Position numbers and translations under genes: made by a program
Notes under the pieces: generated by a model
What the model was told of the DNA's origin: nothing
What the model saw: the letters and a program-made list of their open reading frames with translations, nothing else
Database searches by the model: none
In this document: positions 8,226 through 16,493 of the stretch, one piece after another
Numbering within the stretch: the first letter of the stretch is position 1
Layout of the letters: each line of letters opens with the position of its first letter
Assembly (NCBI RefSeq): GCF_002764115.1
Contig: NZ_CP017940.1
Span: forward strand, 904,501 to 968,500
Length of the DNA stretch: 64,000 nt
Direction of reading: 5' to 3'
Origin: Phyllobacterium zundukense
Lineage (GTDB): Bacteria; Pseudomonadota; Alphaproteobacteria; Rhizobiales; Rhizobiaceae

Positions 8226-9545
8226 ATGGCTACGAATGTTGCATTGACGGGATTGGCGCGAGACATGCAGGCCCGGGCGGAGACGGGCCGACCGATCCGC
8301 ATCGGCCTGATCGGTTCGGGCGAGATGGGCACGGACATCGTTACCCGGGTGGCGCATATGCCCGGCATCGAGATCGGGGCGATTTCCGAACTGAACCTGC
8401 CGAACGCCCTGAAGGCGGTCGATATCGCCTATCAGGAACAGGGCCATTCGCGCGAAGTCGCCACTGCCTCCAGCTTGAGCGCGGCGATGGAGGCCGGCAA
8501 GATCGCCGTCACCAGTGATGCCAATCTCATCCTCGAGAACGATCTGATCGACGTGGTCATCGATGCGACCGGCGTGCCGGCGGTCGGGGCGGAGATCGGC
8601 CTGCGGGCGATGGAACACGGCAAGCATCTGGTGATGATGAATGTCGAGGCGGACGTGACCATCGGCGCCTATCTGAAGAGCGAGGCCGACCGGCTCGGCG
8701 TCACCTATTCGCTGGGGGCGGGCGATGAGCCATCGTCCTGCATGGAGCTGATCGAGTTCGTCTCGGCCATGGGCCATCCGATCGTTGCCGCCGGCAAGGG
8801 CAAGAACAACCCGCTCAACATCGATGCCATTCCCGACGATTACGAGGAAGAAGCCGCCCGCCGCCACATGAATGTGCGCATGCTGGTCGAGTTCGTCGAC
8901 GGCTCGAAAACCATGGTGGAGATGGCGGCGATCGCCAATGCCACCGGGCTGGTGCCGGACCGGCCGGGCATGCATGGCCCGGCGGCCACGCTGGATCAAC
9001 TGTCGAAGGTGCTGGTGCCGGAAAAGGATGGGGGCGTGCTGTCGAAGGTCGGTGTCGTCGACTATTCGATCGGCAAGGGCGTGGCGCCCGGCGTCTTCGT
9101 CGTCGCCGACATGTCGCATCCGCGCATTTGCGAACGCATGGAAGATTTGAAGATGGGCAAGGGCCCGTATTTCACCTTCCACCGGCCGTATCATCTGACC
9201 TCGCTCGAGGTGCCGCTGACCTGCGCCCGCGTCGTGCTCTACGGCAAGGCCGACATGGTGCCGCTGGCCAAGCCGGTCGCAGAGGTCTGTGCGGTGGCGA
9301 AGAAGGATCTGAAGCCCGGCGACACCCTCGATGCCATCGGCGAATATTGCTACCGCGCCTGGATCATGACGGCGGGCGAAGCGCGCAGTGCCGGCGCCAT
9401 CCCCTGCGGCCTGTTGCAGGGCGGCAGCGTCACCGCCCCGATCGCCAAGGGCGAGCTGATCACCAGCGTCAATGCCGCCCCGGCCGCCGGCTCCAAGATC
9501 GTCGAATTGCGGGCACGGCAGGACAGGCTCGTCTACGGCGCGTGA
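8226..9545 (+). CDS. DXR-like (DRL / DXR-II) oxidoreductase with C-terminal SAF-type domain
   Basis: A 439-residue protein of the homoserine-dehydrogenase-like COG4091 family. It has an N-terminal Rossmann fold (GLIGSGEMG, residues 27-35), a middle region with MNVEADVTIG, SLGAGDEPSSCMELIEFV and GKGKNNPLN, and a C-terminal SAF-type domain (about 350-430). This matches my recollection of Brucella abortus DRL, which converts 1-deoxy-D-xylulose 5-phosphate to 2-C-methyl-D-erythritol 4-phosphate with NADPH. GGAG precedes the ATG. The codons are GC-richer than those of most neighbours. It lies upstream of acetoin-type dehydrogenase genes, so a catabolic (reverse) role is possible. Another substrate cannot be excluded. 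Confidence 0.75.
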   Translation: MATNVALTGLARDMQARAETGRPIRIGLIGSGEMGTDIVTRVAHMPGIEIGAISELNLPNALKAVDIAYQEQGHSREVATASSLSAAMEAGKIAVTSDANLILENDLIDVVIDATGVPAVGAEIGLRAMEHGKHLVMMNVEADVTIGAYLKSEADRLGVTYSLGAGDEPSSCMELIEFVSAMGHPIVAAGKGKNNPLNIDAIPDDYEEEAARRHMNVRMLVEFVDGSKTMVEMAAIANATGLVPDRPGMHGPAATLDQLSKVLVPEKDGGVLSKVGVVDYSIGKGVAPGVFVVADMSHPRICERMEDLKMGKGPYFTFHRPYHLTSLEVPLTCARVVLYGKADMVPLAKPVAEVCAVAKKDLKPGDTLDAIGEYCYRAWIMTAGEARSAGAIPCGLLQGGSVTAPIAKGELITSVNAAPAAGSKIVELRARQDRLVYGA

Positions 9546-9604
9546 GCGACGCAGACTCATCGACGCAGAGAAAAGTTCAAGGCAACCAGACAAGGAGTGC
9601 CGAC

Positions 9605-10636
9605 ATGGCATCCGCCAGAAGTTCAAGTGCCAAGCGACAAGATGACGGGAGCAATCTTCCCTTCGCGTTCCGGCATTATCCCCCGGAACAGCTGAAGGAA
9701 GCCCTGCGCAAGATGTATCTTATCCGCCGGTTCGAAGAGGGTGCGGAGGAATCCTATACGCGTGGCCTCATTCACGGCACGATGCATCTTTCCATCGGTC
9801 AGGAAGCCAGCGCAGTCGGCATTTCCCTGCCGCTCAGCGAGGATGACATGATCACCTCGACCCATCGCGGTCATGGTCATTGCATCGCCAAGGGTGCGGA
9901 AGTGTCGAAGATGTTCGCAGAGTTCTTCGGCAAGGAGACCGGATATTGCAAGGGCCGCGGCGGCTCGATGCATATTGCCGATGTCTCGAAGGGCAATCTC
10001 GGCGCCAACGGTATTGTCGGCGGCGGCATCCCGATTGCCGTCGGTGCAGCGCTTTCGGCCAAGAAACAGAAGAACGGCAAGGTCGTCATCTCCTATTTCG
10101 GCGATGGCGCCAACAATGAGGGTGCCTTTCACGAGGCGCTCAACATGGCTTCGGTCTGGAAGCTTCCGGTCGTTTTCGTCTGCGAAAACAATGGCTATGG
10201 CATGTCGACTTCGACCAAGCGTTCCACCGCCGTCGCCAATGTCGCCGACCGCGCCGTTGCCTATAACATGCCGGGCGTGATCGTCGACGGCAACAATCTG
10301 TCGGATGTCGCCGAGGCCTCGCATGGGGCGGTCGAGCGAGCACGCCGGGGCGAGGGGCCGACGCTGATCGAGTGCAAGACCTATCGCCACCGCGGCCATT
10401 CCAAGAGCGATCGCAACCGATATCGCACCAAGGAAGAAATCGAGGACTGGATCACAAATCGCGATCCTATCCATCTGTTCGAAGATCAGCTGAAGGAATT
10501 CGGTTTCGTCAACGACGCCGATATCAAAGCAATCCGTGCGGATGCCGAGAAGGAAATCGCCGAAGCGATCGAGTTCGCCAAGAACAGCCCATCGCCAACC
10601 CTCGATAATCTGACACGCGACGTTTACACGGACTGA
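9605..10636 (+). CDS. acoA: Acetoin/pyruvate dehydrogenase-type E1 alpha subunit
   Basis: A 343-residue TPP-dependent dehydrogenase E1 alpha subunit. The thiamine-diphosphate motif is visible as GDGANNEGAFHEALN ending in ENNGYG (about residues 165-200), together with GLIHGTMHLSIGQEA and the histidine-rich THRGHGHCIAKG loop. The length fits AcoA and PdhA. I favour AcoA because the E2 partner carries an alpha/beta-hydrolase domain, a hallmark of acetoin-cleaving complexes. AAGGAG lies seven bases before the ATG. The acceptor substrate may be a larger 1-deoxyketose rather than acetoin. Confidence 0.85.
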   Translation: MASARSSSAKRQDDGSNLPFAFRHYPPEQLKEALRKMYLIRRFEEGAEESYTRGLIHGTMHLSIGQEASAVGISLPLSEDDMITSTHRGHGHCIAKGAEVSKMFAEFFGKETGYCKGRGGSMHIADVSKGNLGANGIVGGGIPIAVGAALSAKKQKNGKVVISYFGDGANNEGAFHEALNMASVWKLPVVFVCENNGYGMSTSTKRSTAVANVADRAVAYNMPGVIVDGNNLSDVAEASHGAVERARRGEGPTLIECKTYRHRGHSKSDRNRYRTKEEIEDWITNRDPIHLFEDQLKEFGFVNDADIKAIRADAEKEIAEAIEFAKNSPSPTLDNLTRDVYTD

Positions 10637-10642
10637 AATTAG

Positions 10643-11641
10643 ATGAATGAGATAATCCGCGAACTGAGCTACTCGCAAGCGATCCAGGAAGCCATGGCGA
10701 TTGCCATGGAGGCCGATGACCGCGTGTTCCTGATGGGTGAGGATATCGGCGTCTATGGCGGTGCCTTTCAGGTGACCGGCGATCTGGTGCAGCGTTTCGG
10801 CGAAGACCGGGTAATGGATACGCCGATCTCAGAACTTGGCGGTGCGGGTGTCGCCGTCGGTGCGGCATTAACTGGCATGCGGCCGATCTTCGAATTCCAG
10901 TTCTCGGATTTTGCCGCGCTGGCGATGGAGCAGATCGTCAACCAGGCGGCCAAGATCCGCTACATGCTTGGCGGCGCAGTCTCGGTGCCGCTGGTGATGC
11001 GATTTCCAGCGGGTTCCGGCACCGGCGCGGCGGCACAGCACAGCCAGAGCCTGGAAGCGTGGTTCGGCCATGTGCCGGGGCTCAAGGTGATCCAGCCTTC
11101 GACGCCTTACGATGCCAAGGGTATGCTGCTGGCGGCTATCGAAGACCCGGATCCTGTGATGATCTTCGAACACAAGCTTCTCTACAAGATGAAAGGTCCA
11201 GTGCCCGAGGGCCATTACACCGTGCCGATCGGCAAGGCCGCGGTCGTTCGTGAAGGCACGGACCTGACCATCGTTGCCTCTGCCATCATGGTGCACAAGG
11301 CGCTCGAAGCGGCGCAGGAGCTCGCAAAGGAAGGCATCAACGTTGAGGTCGTCGATCTGCGTACCGTGCGGCCGATGGACAAGGAGACGATCATCGCCAG
11401 CGTCAAGAAGACGTCGAAGCTGATGTGCGTCTATGAAGGCGTCAAGACGCTGGGCGTCGGCGCGGAAGTCAGCGCGATGATCGCCGAGAGCGAGGCCTTC
11501 GACTATCTCGATGCGCCGATCGTGCGCCTTGGCGGTGCCGAAACACCAATTCCCTACAATCCTGAGCTGGAAAAGGCGACCGTGCCGCAAGTACCAGGCA
11601 TTCTGAAGAGCGCCCGTGATCTGGTTAAAGGGGTTCGTTAG
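10643..11641 (+). CDS. acoB: Acetoin/pyruvate dehydrogenase-type E1 beta subunit
   Basis: A 332-residue transketolase-like beta subunit that pairs with the preceding alpha subunit to form the TPP active site. Typical elements are [17 protein letters not shown], the [20 protein letters not shown] region, [20 protein letters not shown] and [13 protein letters not shown]. It starts six bases after the alpha subunit stop and is followed three bases later by the E2 gene, so the three are translationally linked in one operon. Confidence 0.87.
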   Translation: MNEIIRELSYSQAIQEAMAIAMEADDRVFLMGEDIGVYGGAFQVTGDLVQRFGEDRVMDTPISELGGAGVAVGAALTGMRPIFEFQFSDFAALAMEQIVNQAAKIRYMLGGAVSVPLVMRFPAGSGTGAAAQHSQSLEAWFGHVPGLKVIQPSTPYDAKGMLLAAIEDPDPVMIFEHKLLYKMKGPVPEGHYTVPIGKAAVVREGTDLTIVASAIMVHKALEAAQELAKEGINVEVVDLRTVRPMDKETIIASVKKTSKLMCVYEGVKTLGVGAEVSAMIAESEAFDYLDAPIVRLGGAETPIPYNPELEKATVPQVPGILKSARDLVKGVR

Positions 11642-11644
11642 GCC

Positions 11645-12973
11645 ATGCCCGTCGAAGTGATCCTGCCCAAGGTCGATATGGATATGGAGAGCGGCCAGAT
11701 CTCGCGCTGGTACGCCAAGGATGGCGACAGCGTATCCAAGGGCCAGCTGCTGTTCGAAATCGAAACCGACAAGGCGGCCATGGAAGTGGATGCGCCGTCC
11801 TCGGGTATCTTGCGCGATGTGAAGCCGCAGGGCGCAGTCGTACCTGTGGGACAGGCTGTGGCGTGGATCTACGGCGAGGGCGAAGTCTATAACGCGGCGG
11901 CACCAGCCAAGGAGCAGGCCGAGAAACCTGTCGTGGCCGAAGAAGCAAAGTCTGCCGTTCAACCGGCTGAAACTGCGCCCGTGAAACCTGCTCCAGTCGC
12001 TCCCGAGACCAATGGGGTCCGGGCCACGCCTCTGGCACGGCGGATCGCCAGGGAAGCCGGGATCGATCTAAGCTCCCTCAAGGGCTCCGGCCCGAAAGGC
12101 CGTATCCAGAAAAAAGACGTCGAGGGTGGTTTTGCCGTAACGGCGCCTGTTGTTGCCAGGCCATCAGCGCCCGCACGATCGCCGGTGGTTCAAGACAGCG
12201 ATGCTCCCCTGCACGCGGTCTGGCTGCGCCAGGGCAATGGTTCAGGCCGGGCGCCGCTGGTCCTTATCCATGGCTTCGGGTCCGATCTCAACAGCTGGCG
12301 TCCGATGCTGGGCGGCGGAACACTGGACAATCCCATCCTTGCTATCGATCTGCCGGGTCATGGCGGTTCGACGCACACTATTCCGGACGAGCTCGACGGG
12401 ATCGCCACCCAAGTCGAGCAAACCATTGCTGCCCATTATTCGGGCCCGATCATCCTGGTCGGACACTCCTTTGGCGGCGCGATAGCAACGGAAATTGCTG
12501 CGCGCAGCAATCTCGATATCCGTGCTTTGACGCTGATCGCGCCGGCTGGGCTCGGTCCGGAAATCAATGGTGCATTCCTTTCAGGATTTGTCCGCGCCCG
12601 CACGGAGGCAAGCCTCGTCGCCTGGATGAAGCAGCTGGTGCCGGATGAAAGCCTGCTGACCAAGCCATTCATCAACGCGACGCTGGCGCAATCACAAGAT
12701 GTGGCGTTGCGCGATGCGCAGCAGCTCGTTGCCGACCGGTTCTTTGCCGACGGGACTCAGGTTTTCGGTATAAGGCAAAGCCTCGGCAAGCTGACAATTC
12801 CCGTCCGCGTCATCTTCGGCGCGGCGGACCGTGTCATTCCTGCGGTGCATGCGACCGGCCTGCCAGGCGAGATTGCGGTGCACGTCTTTGCCGGGACGGG
12901 CCATATGCCCCAGCTCGAGCAGCGCGAGAAAATCATGCGGATCCTGCGCGAGGTCAGCCAGTCGGCAGGGTAG
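11645..12973 (+). CDS. acoC: Acetoin-type E2: lipoyl domain plus alpha/beta-hydrolase (AcoC)
   Basis: A 442-residue protein. An N-terminal lipoyl domain has the lipoylated Lys43 in ETDKAAMEV. A Pro/Ala linker follows, then an E3-binding domain (about 125-160, RATPLARRIAREAGIDL), and then an alpha/beta-hydrolase fold in place of the normal acyltransferase domain. The oxyanion loop is HGFGSD (209-214) and the nucleophile elbow GHSFGG (Ser275); a histidine in GTGHMPQLE is probably catalytic. This layout is that of AcoC from acetoin dehydrogenase complexes. No E3 gene is present in the window, so a shared dihydrolipoamide dehydrogenase must serve it. Its last 20 bases overlap a convergent gene. 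Confidence 0.87.
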   Translation: MPVEVILPKVDMDMESGQISRWYAKDGDSVSKGQLLFEIETDKAAMEVDAPSSGILRDVKPQGAVVPVGQAVAWIYGEGEVYNAAAPAKEQAEKPVVAEEAKSAVQPAETAPVKPAPVAPETNGVRATPLARRIAREAGIDLSSLKGSGPKGRIQKKDVEGGFAVTAPVVARPSAPARSPVVQDSDAPLHAVWLRQGNGSGRAPLVLIHGFGSDLNSWRPMLGGGTLDNPILAIDLPGHGGSTHTIPDELDGIATQVEQTIAAHYSGPIILVGHSFGGAIATEIAARSNLDIRALTLIAPAGLGPEINGAFLSGFVRARTEASLVAWMKQLVPDESLLTKPFINATLAQSQDVALRDAQQLVADRFFADGTQVFGIRQSLGKLTIPVRVIFGAADRVIPAVHATGLPGEIAVHVFAGTGHMPQLEQREKIMRILREVSQSAG

Positions 12974-13592
12974 TGTTGCCGGACTTTGACGGGACCATCG
13001 CCCGCTGAATGGCGCTGCGGGCGGAAGCCAGGTTGGGCATGACCCAATTGGGTTCGGCGCCAAGAAACTTGTCAAGAAATGCAATGGCATAGCCCGGCAT
13101 TTCCTGAACGTTTTCGCGGTAGGACCACCAAGTACGCAGATCATCGGCGCATTTATCGATCTGCGGCGCCGTACCGAATTCCTGCTCGCATATGGCCGCA
13201 ATCGCCCCGACGCAGTAGTTCGTATAAAGGAAGCCTTCAGGCCAGAATGCGATGATATCCTGCTTCTCGGAGGCTTGAGAATCGCCGTGCTTGGGCTGGC
13301 CGCGTACCTTTGCCGGAGCTTCGGTGATGAGCTCCTTGAGAACGAGACCGGCGGCGAAAATAATGAAATCCTTCCGGTCGAGCCGGGCGTAGGATTTCTG
13401 CTGTTCGACCGTTTCGATCCAGTTGAGAAACGCCCGTGTCAGCTTGGTTTCATCAATGGCAAAGTGATAGCCATAATGATCGGCAATGACCGCGGCATTC
13501 TTGCGAAAAGCCATGCGGAACCAGCGCAGTTGGCGCAGGCGATGCCGTAAATCCGGCATGTGGACCAATTCGTCTCTAAACAGAAAATCCAT
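12954..13592 (-). CDS. Unknown protein in the PTS/aco locus
   Basis: A 212-residue protein that I do not recognise. The N-terminal part is basic and helical (RHRLRQLRWFRMAFRKN). A central part has LDRKDFIIFAAGLVLKELI, and the C-terminal part has aromatic and Cys residues (EGFLYTNYCVGAIAAICEQEF, WWSYRENVQEMPGY). No signal peptide or membrane anchor is evident. It runs against the aco operon and overlaps the last 20 bases of acoC tail to tail. Start ATG 13592 has AAGG only one base upstream, so an internal ATG such as 13559 could be used. Its position between two units sharing an operator suggests a link to the locus, but that is inference. Confidence 0.65.
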   Translation of the reverse strand: MDFLFRDELVHMPDLRHRLRQLRWFRMAFRKNAAVIADHYGYHFAIDETKLTRAFLNWIETVEQQKSYARLDRKDFIIFAAGLVLKELITEAPAKVRGQPKHGDSQASEKQDIIAFWPEGFLYTNYCVGAIAAICEQEFGTAPQIDKCADDLRTWWSYRENVQEMPGYAIAFLDKFLGAEPNWVMPNLASARSAIQRAMVPSKSGNTTLPTG

Positions 13593-13680
13593 GCCTTCTC
13601 ACTTTCAATTTCAGTGTAGCACGTCATACGCTTTCATGCAGCACAAGCCAAGTTTTCAGCGGCTCAGGAAATCATACATA

Positions 13681-13711
13681 TTGACATTGCAAAAAACAAA
13701 TGTTCTATATT
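13681..13711 (+). promoter_or_regulatory. Promoter and putative operator of the gutM-PTS operon
   Basis: A consensus -35 TTGACA (13681-13686) is followed at 18 bp by CTATAT (13705-13710). The overlapping box ACAAATGTTC plus TATATT (13696-13711) is nearly identical to the one before the DRL gene. The box covers the -10 region, a position that fits repression. Confidence 0.6.
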
Positions 13712-13764
13712 TTTTCGTTCGATCATAGCATATGTTGGCGGTCGGGCATTGGGAGGTTGAAGAC

Positions 13765-14199
13765 ATGGCGATGTGGCAATGGGGATTGCTGGCCCTTGGT
13801 TTCTTGTGGGCGTTGCAGTCACTGGGCGTCTGGTACCAGATGCGCCACTACAGCGATGTGATGAAGGGCATCACTTCCAAATATAATGATGGATTTGTCG
13901 GCGCGGGCAATGTTCGCGGGCGGTTTGGCAAAGGGGTGATCGTTCTCATTCTCGTCACGCCTGATCTCACCATCCAGCGTTTTTTGGTTATGAGCGGCCG
14001 GTCGGTTTTTGCGAAATTCAAGCGGCGCACGGAGTTCGAGGGTATCTCGCTCGATGCACTGCGGACAGATCCGGTCATGGCCGGTGTGGAGGAGCCCGCT
14101 ATGGCCAAGGCGGCAGAACGGGCGATTGAACAAATAGACAAGGCAAGGGCAGAACCGACGCGGCCGGGTCTAATTGGGATTAAGGCAGTCAACGCATAG
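13765..14199 (+). CDS. gutM: GutM/SrlM-family glucitol operon activator-like protein
   Basis: A 144-residue protein with one N-terminal membrane helix (WQWGLLALGFLWALQSLGVW) followed by a cytoplasmic domain with GNVRGRFGKGVIVLILVTPD, as in the GutM/SrlM family that accompanies glucitol PTS operons. In enteric bacteria GutM modulates operon expression; its mechanism is poorly known. The ATG at 13765 has GGGAGG upstream. An upstream in-frame start at 13732 lies close to the -10 region and is rejected. It is the first gene of the PTS operon. Confidence 0.8.
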   Translation: MAMWQWGLLALGFLWALQSLGVWYQMRHYSDVMKGITSKYNDGFVGAGNVRGRFGKGVIVLILVTPDLTIQRFLVMSGRSVFAKFKRRTEFEGISLDALRTDPVMAGVEEPAMAKAAERAIEQIDKARAEPTRPGLIGIKAVNA

Positions 14200-14241
14200 G
14201 GACGGCCGTTTCGGAAGGGCGGTCGATTAGGAGGAGGGAAC

Positions 14242-15000
14242 ATGTCAATTCTAACAATGTTGGCGCAACATGCTGACATCGCCGCGCACCATATTTCGGT
14301 GGCGGGAGCGATGGTTTCGGATGCTGCGCTTCACGGCAAACAGGCCATTGACCATGCAGGCAATGACCTTGTGGTGCTGGCGCAGTCGACTGGCGACATT
14401 ACCGTCGAGGAATTCAAGGACAAGCTGAAGAACGTCCAGCAGGAAGAGCAGCTTGGCTGGCTCACCAGCGCTGGTAAATACTTCATCGGTATTTTCCAGA
14501 AGGGCGGCGAGGTCTTTGCCGGCTTCGTTACGGGCATCATCCCAACCCTCGTTGTGCTGATGACGGCATTCTACGCACTGACAGAGCTTGTCGGTGAAGA
14601 GCGCGTGCATGGCATCGCCCGCGGCGCAGGCCGTATCGCCCTGACGCGCTACACGGTCCTGCCAGTGCTTTCCGTGTTCTTCCTGACCAATCCAATGGCC
14701 TATACGTTCGGATCGTTTCTTGAAGAAAAGCACAAGCCAGCCTTCTACGATGCGGCTGTTTCCTATGTGCATCCGCCACTCGGCCTGTTTCCGCACATCA
14801 ATCCCGGCGAATATTTCGTCTGGGGCGGTATCCTCGTCGCGCTTCTCGAACTGGAGAAGAAGGGCGCTGTTCCCACCGGCTATCACATCAACGTCGCCAT
14901 CTGGTATGCGCTCGTTGGTCTGGTGGTCATCCTGCTCAAAGGCATGCTGACCGAACGCATTACTGCGATCATGGCGCGCCGTCAGGGCATCGAGCTTTAA
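14242..15000 (+). CDS. srlA: PTS glucitol/sorbitol-family EIIC component
   Basis: A 252-residue membrane protein. From about residue 73 it matches SrlA/GutA: FIGIFQKGGEVFAGFVTGII, then FLTNPMAYTFGSFLEEKHKP and GLFPHINPGEYFVWGG. It should form the sugar channel together with the following EIIBC subunit. The enteric SrlA is about 187 residues, so this one carries an extra N-terminal segment of roughly 65-70 residues (MSILTMLAQH onward) that is amphipathic and unrelated to the family. AGGAGGAGGG-like sequence precedes the ATG. The true substrate may be another polyol than glucitol. Confidence 0.88.
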   Translation: MSILTMLAQHADIAAHHISVAGAMVSDAALHGKQAIDHAGNDLVVLAQSTGDITVEEFKDKLKNVQQEEQLGWLTSAGKYFIGIFQKGGEVFAGFVTGIIPTLVVLMTAFYALTELVGEERVHGIARGAGRIALTRYTVLPVLSVFFLTNPMAYTFGSFLEEKHKPAFYDAAVSYVHPPLGLFPHINPGEYFVWGGILVALLELEKKGAVPTGYHINVAIWYALVGLVVILLKGMLTERITAIMARRQGIEL

Positions 15001-15021
15001 TCCGGGGCGGGGAACAGTAAA

Positions 15022-16038
15022 ATGTCAAAGACTTATACAGCAGTCAAAATATCCAGGGGCTCCAATGGTTGGGGCGGCCCGCTCGTCATCCAGTTGACGC
15101 CTCAGCGCAACAAGGTTGTGTCCGTCACCGGTGGTGGCATCCATCCGGTCGCACGCCGTATTGCCGAACTCACCGGCGGCGAAGCCGTTGACGGCTTCAA
15201 GGCGCCGCCCGTTGAAGGTGAAATGGGCGTTGTGGTCGTCGATTGCGGCGGCACGGCGCGCTGCGGTGTCTATCCGCGCAAGCGTATTCCGACCGTCAAC
15301 CTGACACCGGTCGGTCAGGCAGGCCCGCTCGCCCAGTTCATCACCGAGGACATCTATGTCTCCGGCGTGAAGGAAGGCAATATCGAGCTCGCCGACGGAT
15401 CGCAGCCCGCAGCTGTTGCCGGAGCAAGGTCAGACCCGACGCCGGCAGAACTGGCAGCCTCGATGGCCAGCCGCACACAGGCTGGATCCGACGCAGGTGA
15501 AGGCGGACTGATTGGCTTCATCAGTACCATTGGCCGTGCCATGGGTCGCGTGGTTGGCATTTTCTTCAATGCCGGTCGCCGTACCATCGACCAGGTTGTC
15601 CGTAACGTTCTGCCGTTCATGGCGTTCGTCACCATGCTCATCGGCTTCATCCTCTATACGGGGATCGGCGATGTTCTGGCCCAGCCCCTGGGACCGCTTG
15701 CCAACAATATTGTCGGCTTGCTGATCATTTCCGCCATTTGCGGTCTGCCCTTCCTGTCGCCCATATTGGGACCGGGTGCGGTCATTGCGCAGGTCATCGG
15801 TGTTGCGATCATCGGTCCGCAGATTGCCAATGGCACGATCTCGCCGGCAATGGCTCTGCCCGCGCTGTTTGCCTATAATACGCAGGTGGGCTGCGACTTC
15901 GTCCCGGTCGGCCTGGCACTTGGTGAAGCCAAGCCCAAGACCATCGAAATCGGTGTTCCGGCGGTGTTGATCAGCCGCCAGATCATGGGACCGATTTCGG
16001 TGTTGATCGCCTGGGTTGTCAGCCTGATCGTATTCTGA
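15022..16038 (+). CDS. srlE: PTS glucitol/sorbitol-family EIIBC component
   Basis: A 338-residue protein. The N-terminal EIIB domain (about residues 1-125) has the VVVDCGGTARCGVYPRK signature with Cys75 and Cys81, one of which is the phospho-carrier. A charged linker (about 125-170) is followed by a membrane domain with FMAFVTMLIGFILYTGIGD, GLPFLSPILGPGAVIAQVIG and VGCDFVPVGLALGEA. This is the SrlE/GutE pattern. It receives phosphate from SrlB and completes the permease with SrlA. It starts 21 bases after srlA. Confidence 0.9.
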   Translation: MSKTYTAVKISRGSNGWGGPLVIQLTPQRNKVVSVTGGGIHPVARRIAELTGGEAVDGFKAPPVEGEMGVVVVDCGGTARCGVYPRKRIPTVNLTPVGQAGPLAQFITEDIYVSGVKEGNIELADGSQPAAVAGARSDPTPAELAASMASRTQAGSDAGEGGLIGFISTIGRAMGRVVGIFFNAGRRTIDQVVRNVLPFMAFVTMLIGFILYTGIGDVLAQPLGPLANNIVGLLIISAICGLPFLSPILGPGAVIAQVIGVAIIGPQIANGTISPAMALPALFAYNTQVGCDFVPVGLALGEAKPKTIEIGVPAVLISRQIMGPISVLIAWVVSLIVF

Positions 16039-16071
16039 TCTTCAACCAACAAGAAAATGAGGTTCGCCATC

Positions 16072-16449
16072 ATGTCAGTCCTATTGAAAACACGGGTAAC
16101 AGCCGTCGGACCTGAGGTGGCGGATCTTGCAGAGGGGGGCGTTGTCATCCTGTTTGCAGATGGCGCGCCGCCTGAACTTGCGGAAGTTTCGATCCTGCAT
16201 AGCGTGGAAGGCAAGCCTTCCGACACGACGCCGCCCGTGGGATCGGCAATCCAGATCGGCGATGTATCTGCAAAAATCACCGGTATTGGCGATTATGCCT
16301 GGCAGAAGGTAAAAGACATTGGCCACGTGGTCATCACGTTCAACGGTTCCGACCAGGTTGAACGGCCGGGCGAGATTTGCGCCTCGGAAATCGATACCGA
16401 AAAATTGGTGTCAGCGTTGAAGGTTGGAACGACAATTACCATCGGGTGA
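16072..16449 (+). CDS. srlB: PTS glucitol/sorbitol-family EIIA component
   Basis: A 125-residue cytoplasmic EIIA of the glucitol class. His43 in EVSILHSVEG corresponds to the phospho-histidine of enteric SrlB. Length and motifs DIGHVVITFNGSDQVERPGEI fit the family. ATG 16072 was chosen because GAGG lies nine bases upstream, inside the short extension that begins at ATG 16057. It passes phosphate from the HPr-EI fusion encoded next to the EIIB domain of SrlE. Confidence 0.88.
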   Translation: MSVLLKTRVTAVGPEVADLAEGGVVILFADGAPPELAEVSILHSVEGKPSDTTPPVGSAIQIGDVSAKITGIGDYAWQKVKDIGHVVITFNGSDQVERPGEICASEIDTEKLVSALKVGTTITIG

Positions 16450-16493
16450 TTATCTGAACCAGTAACAGAATGAACTGCCGAAGAGAGAACTGA

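Noticed and set aside
8124..9626. 500-codon open frame antisense to the DRL gene
   Set aside because: It is a shadow of the GC-rich third positions of the real gene; it is rich in His/Arg/Asp/Gly and has no domain or ribosome site.
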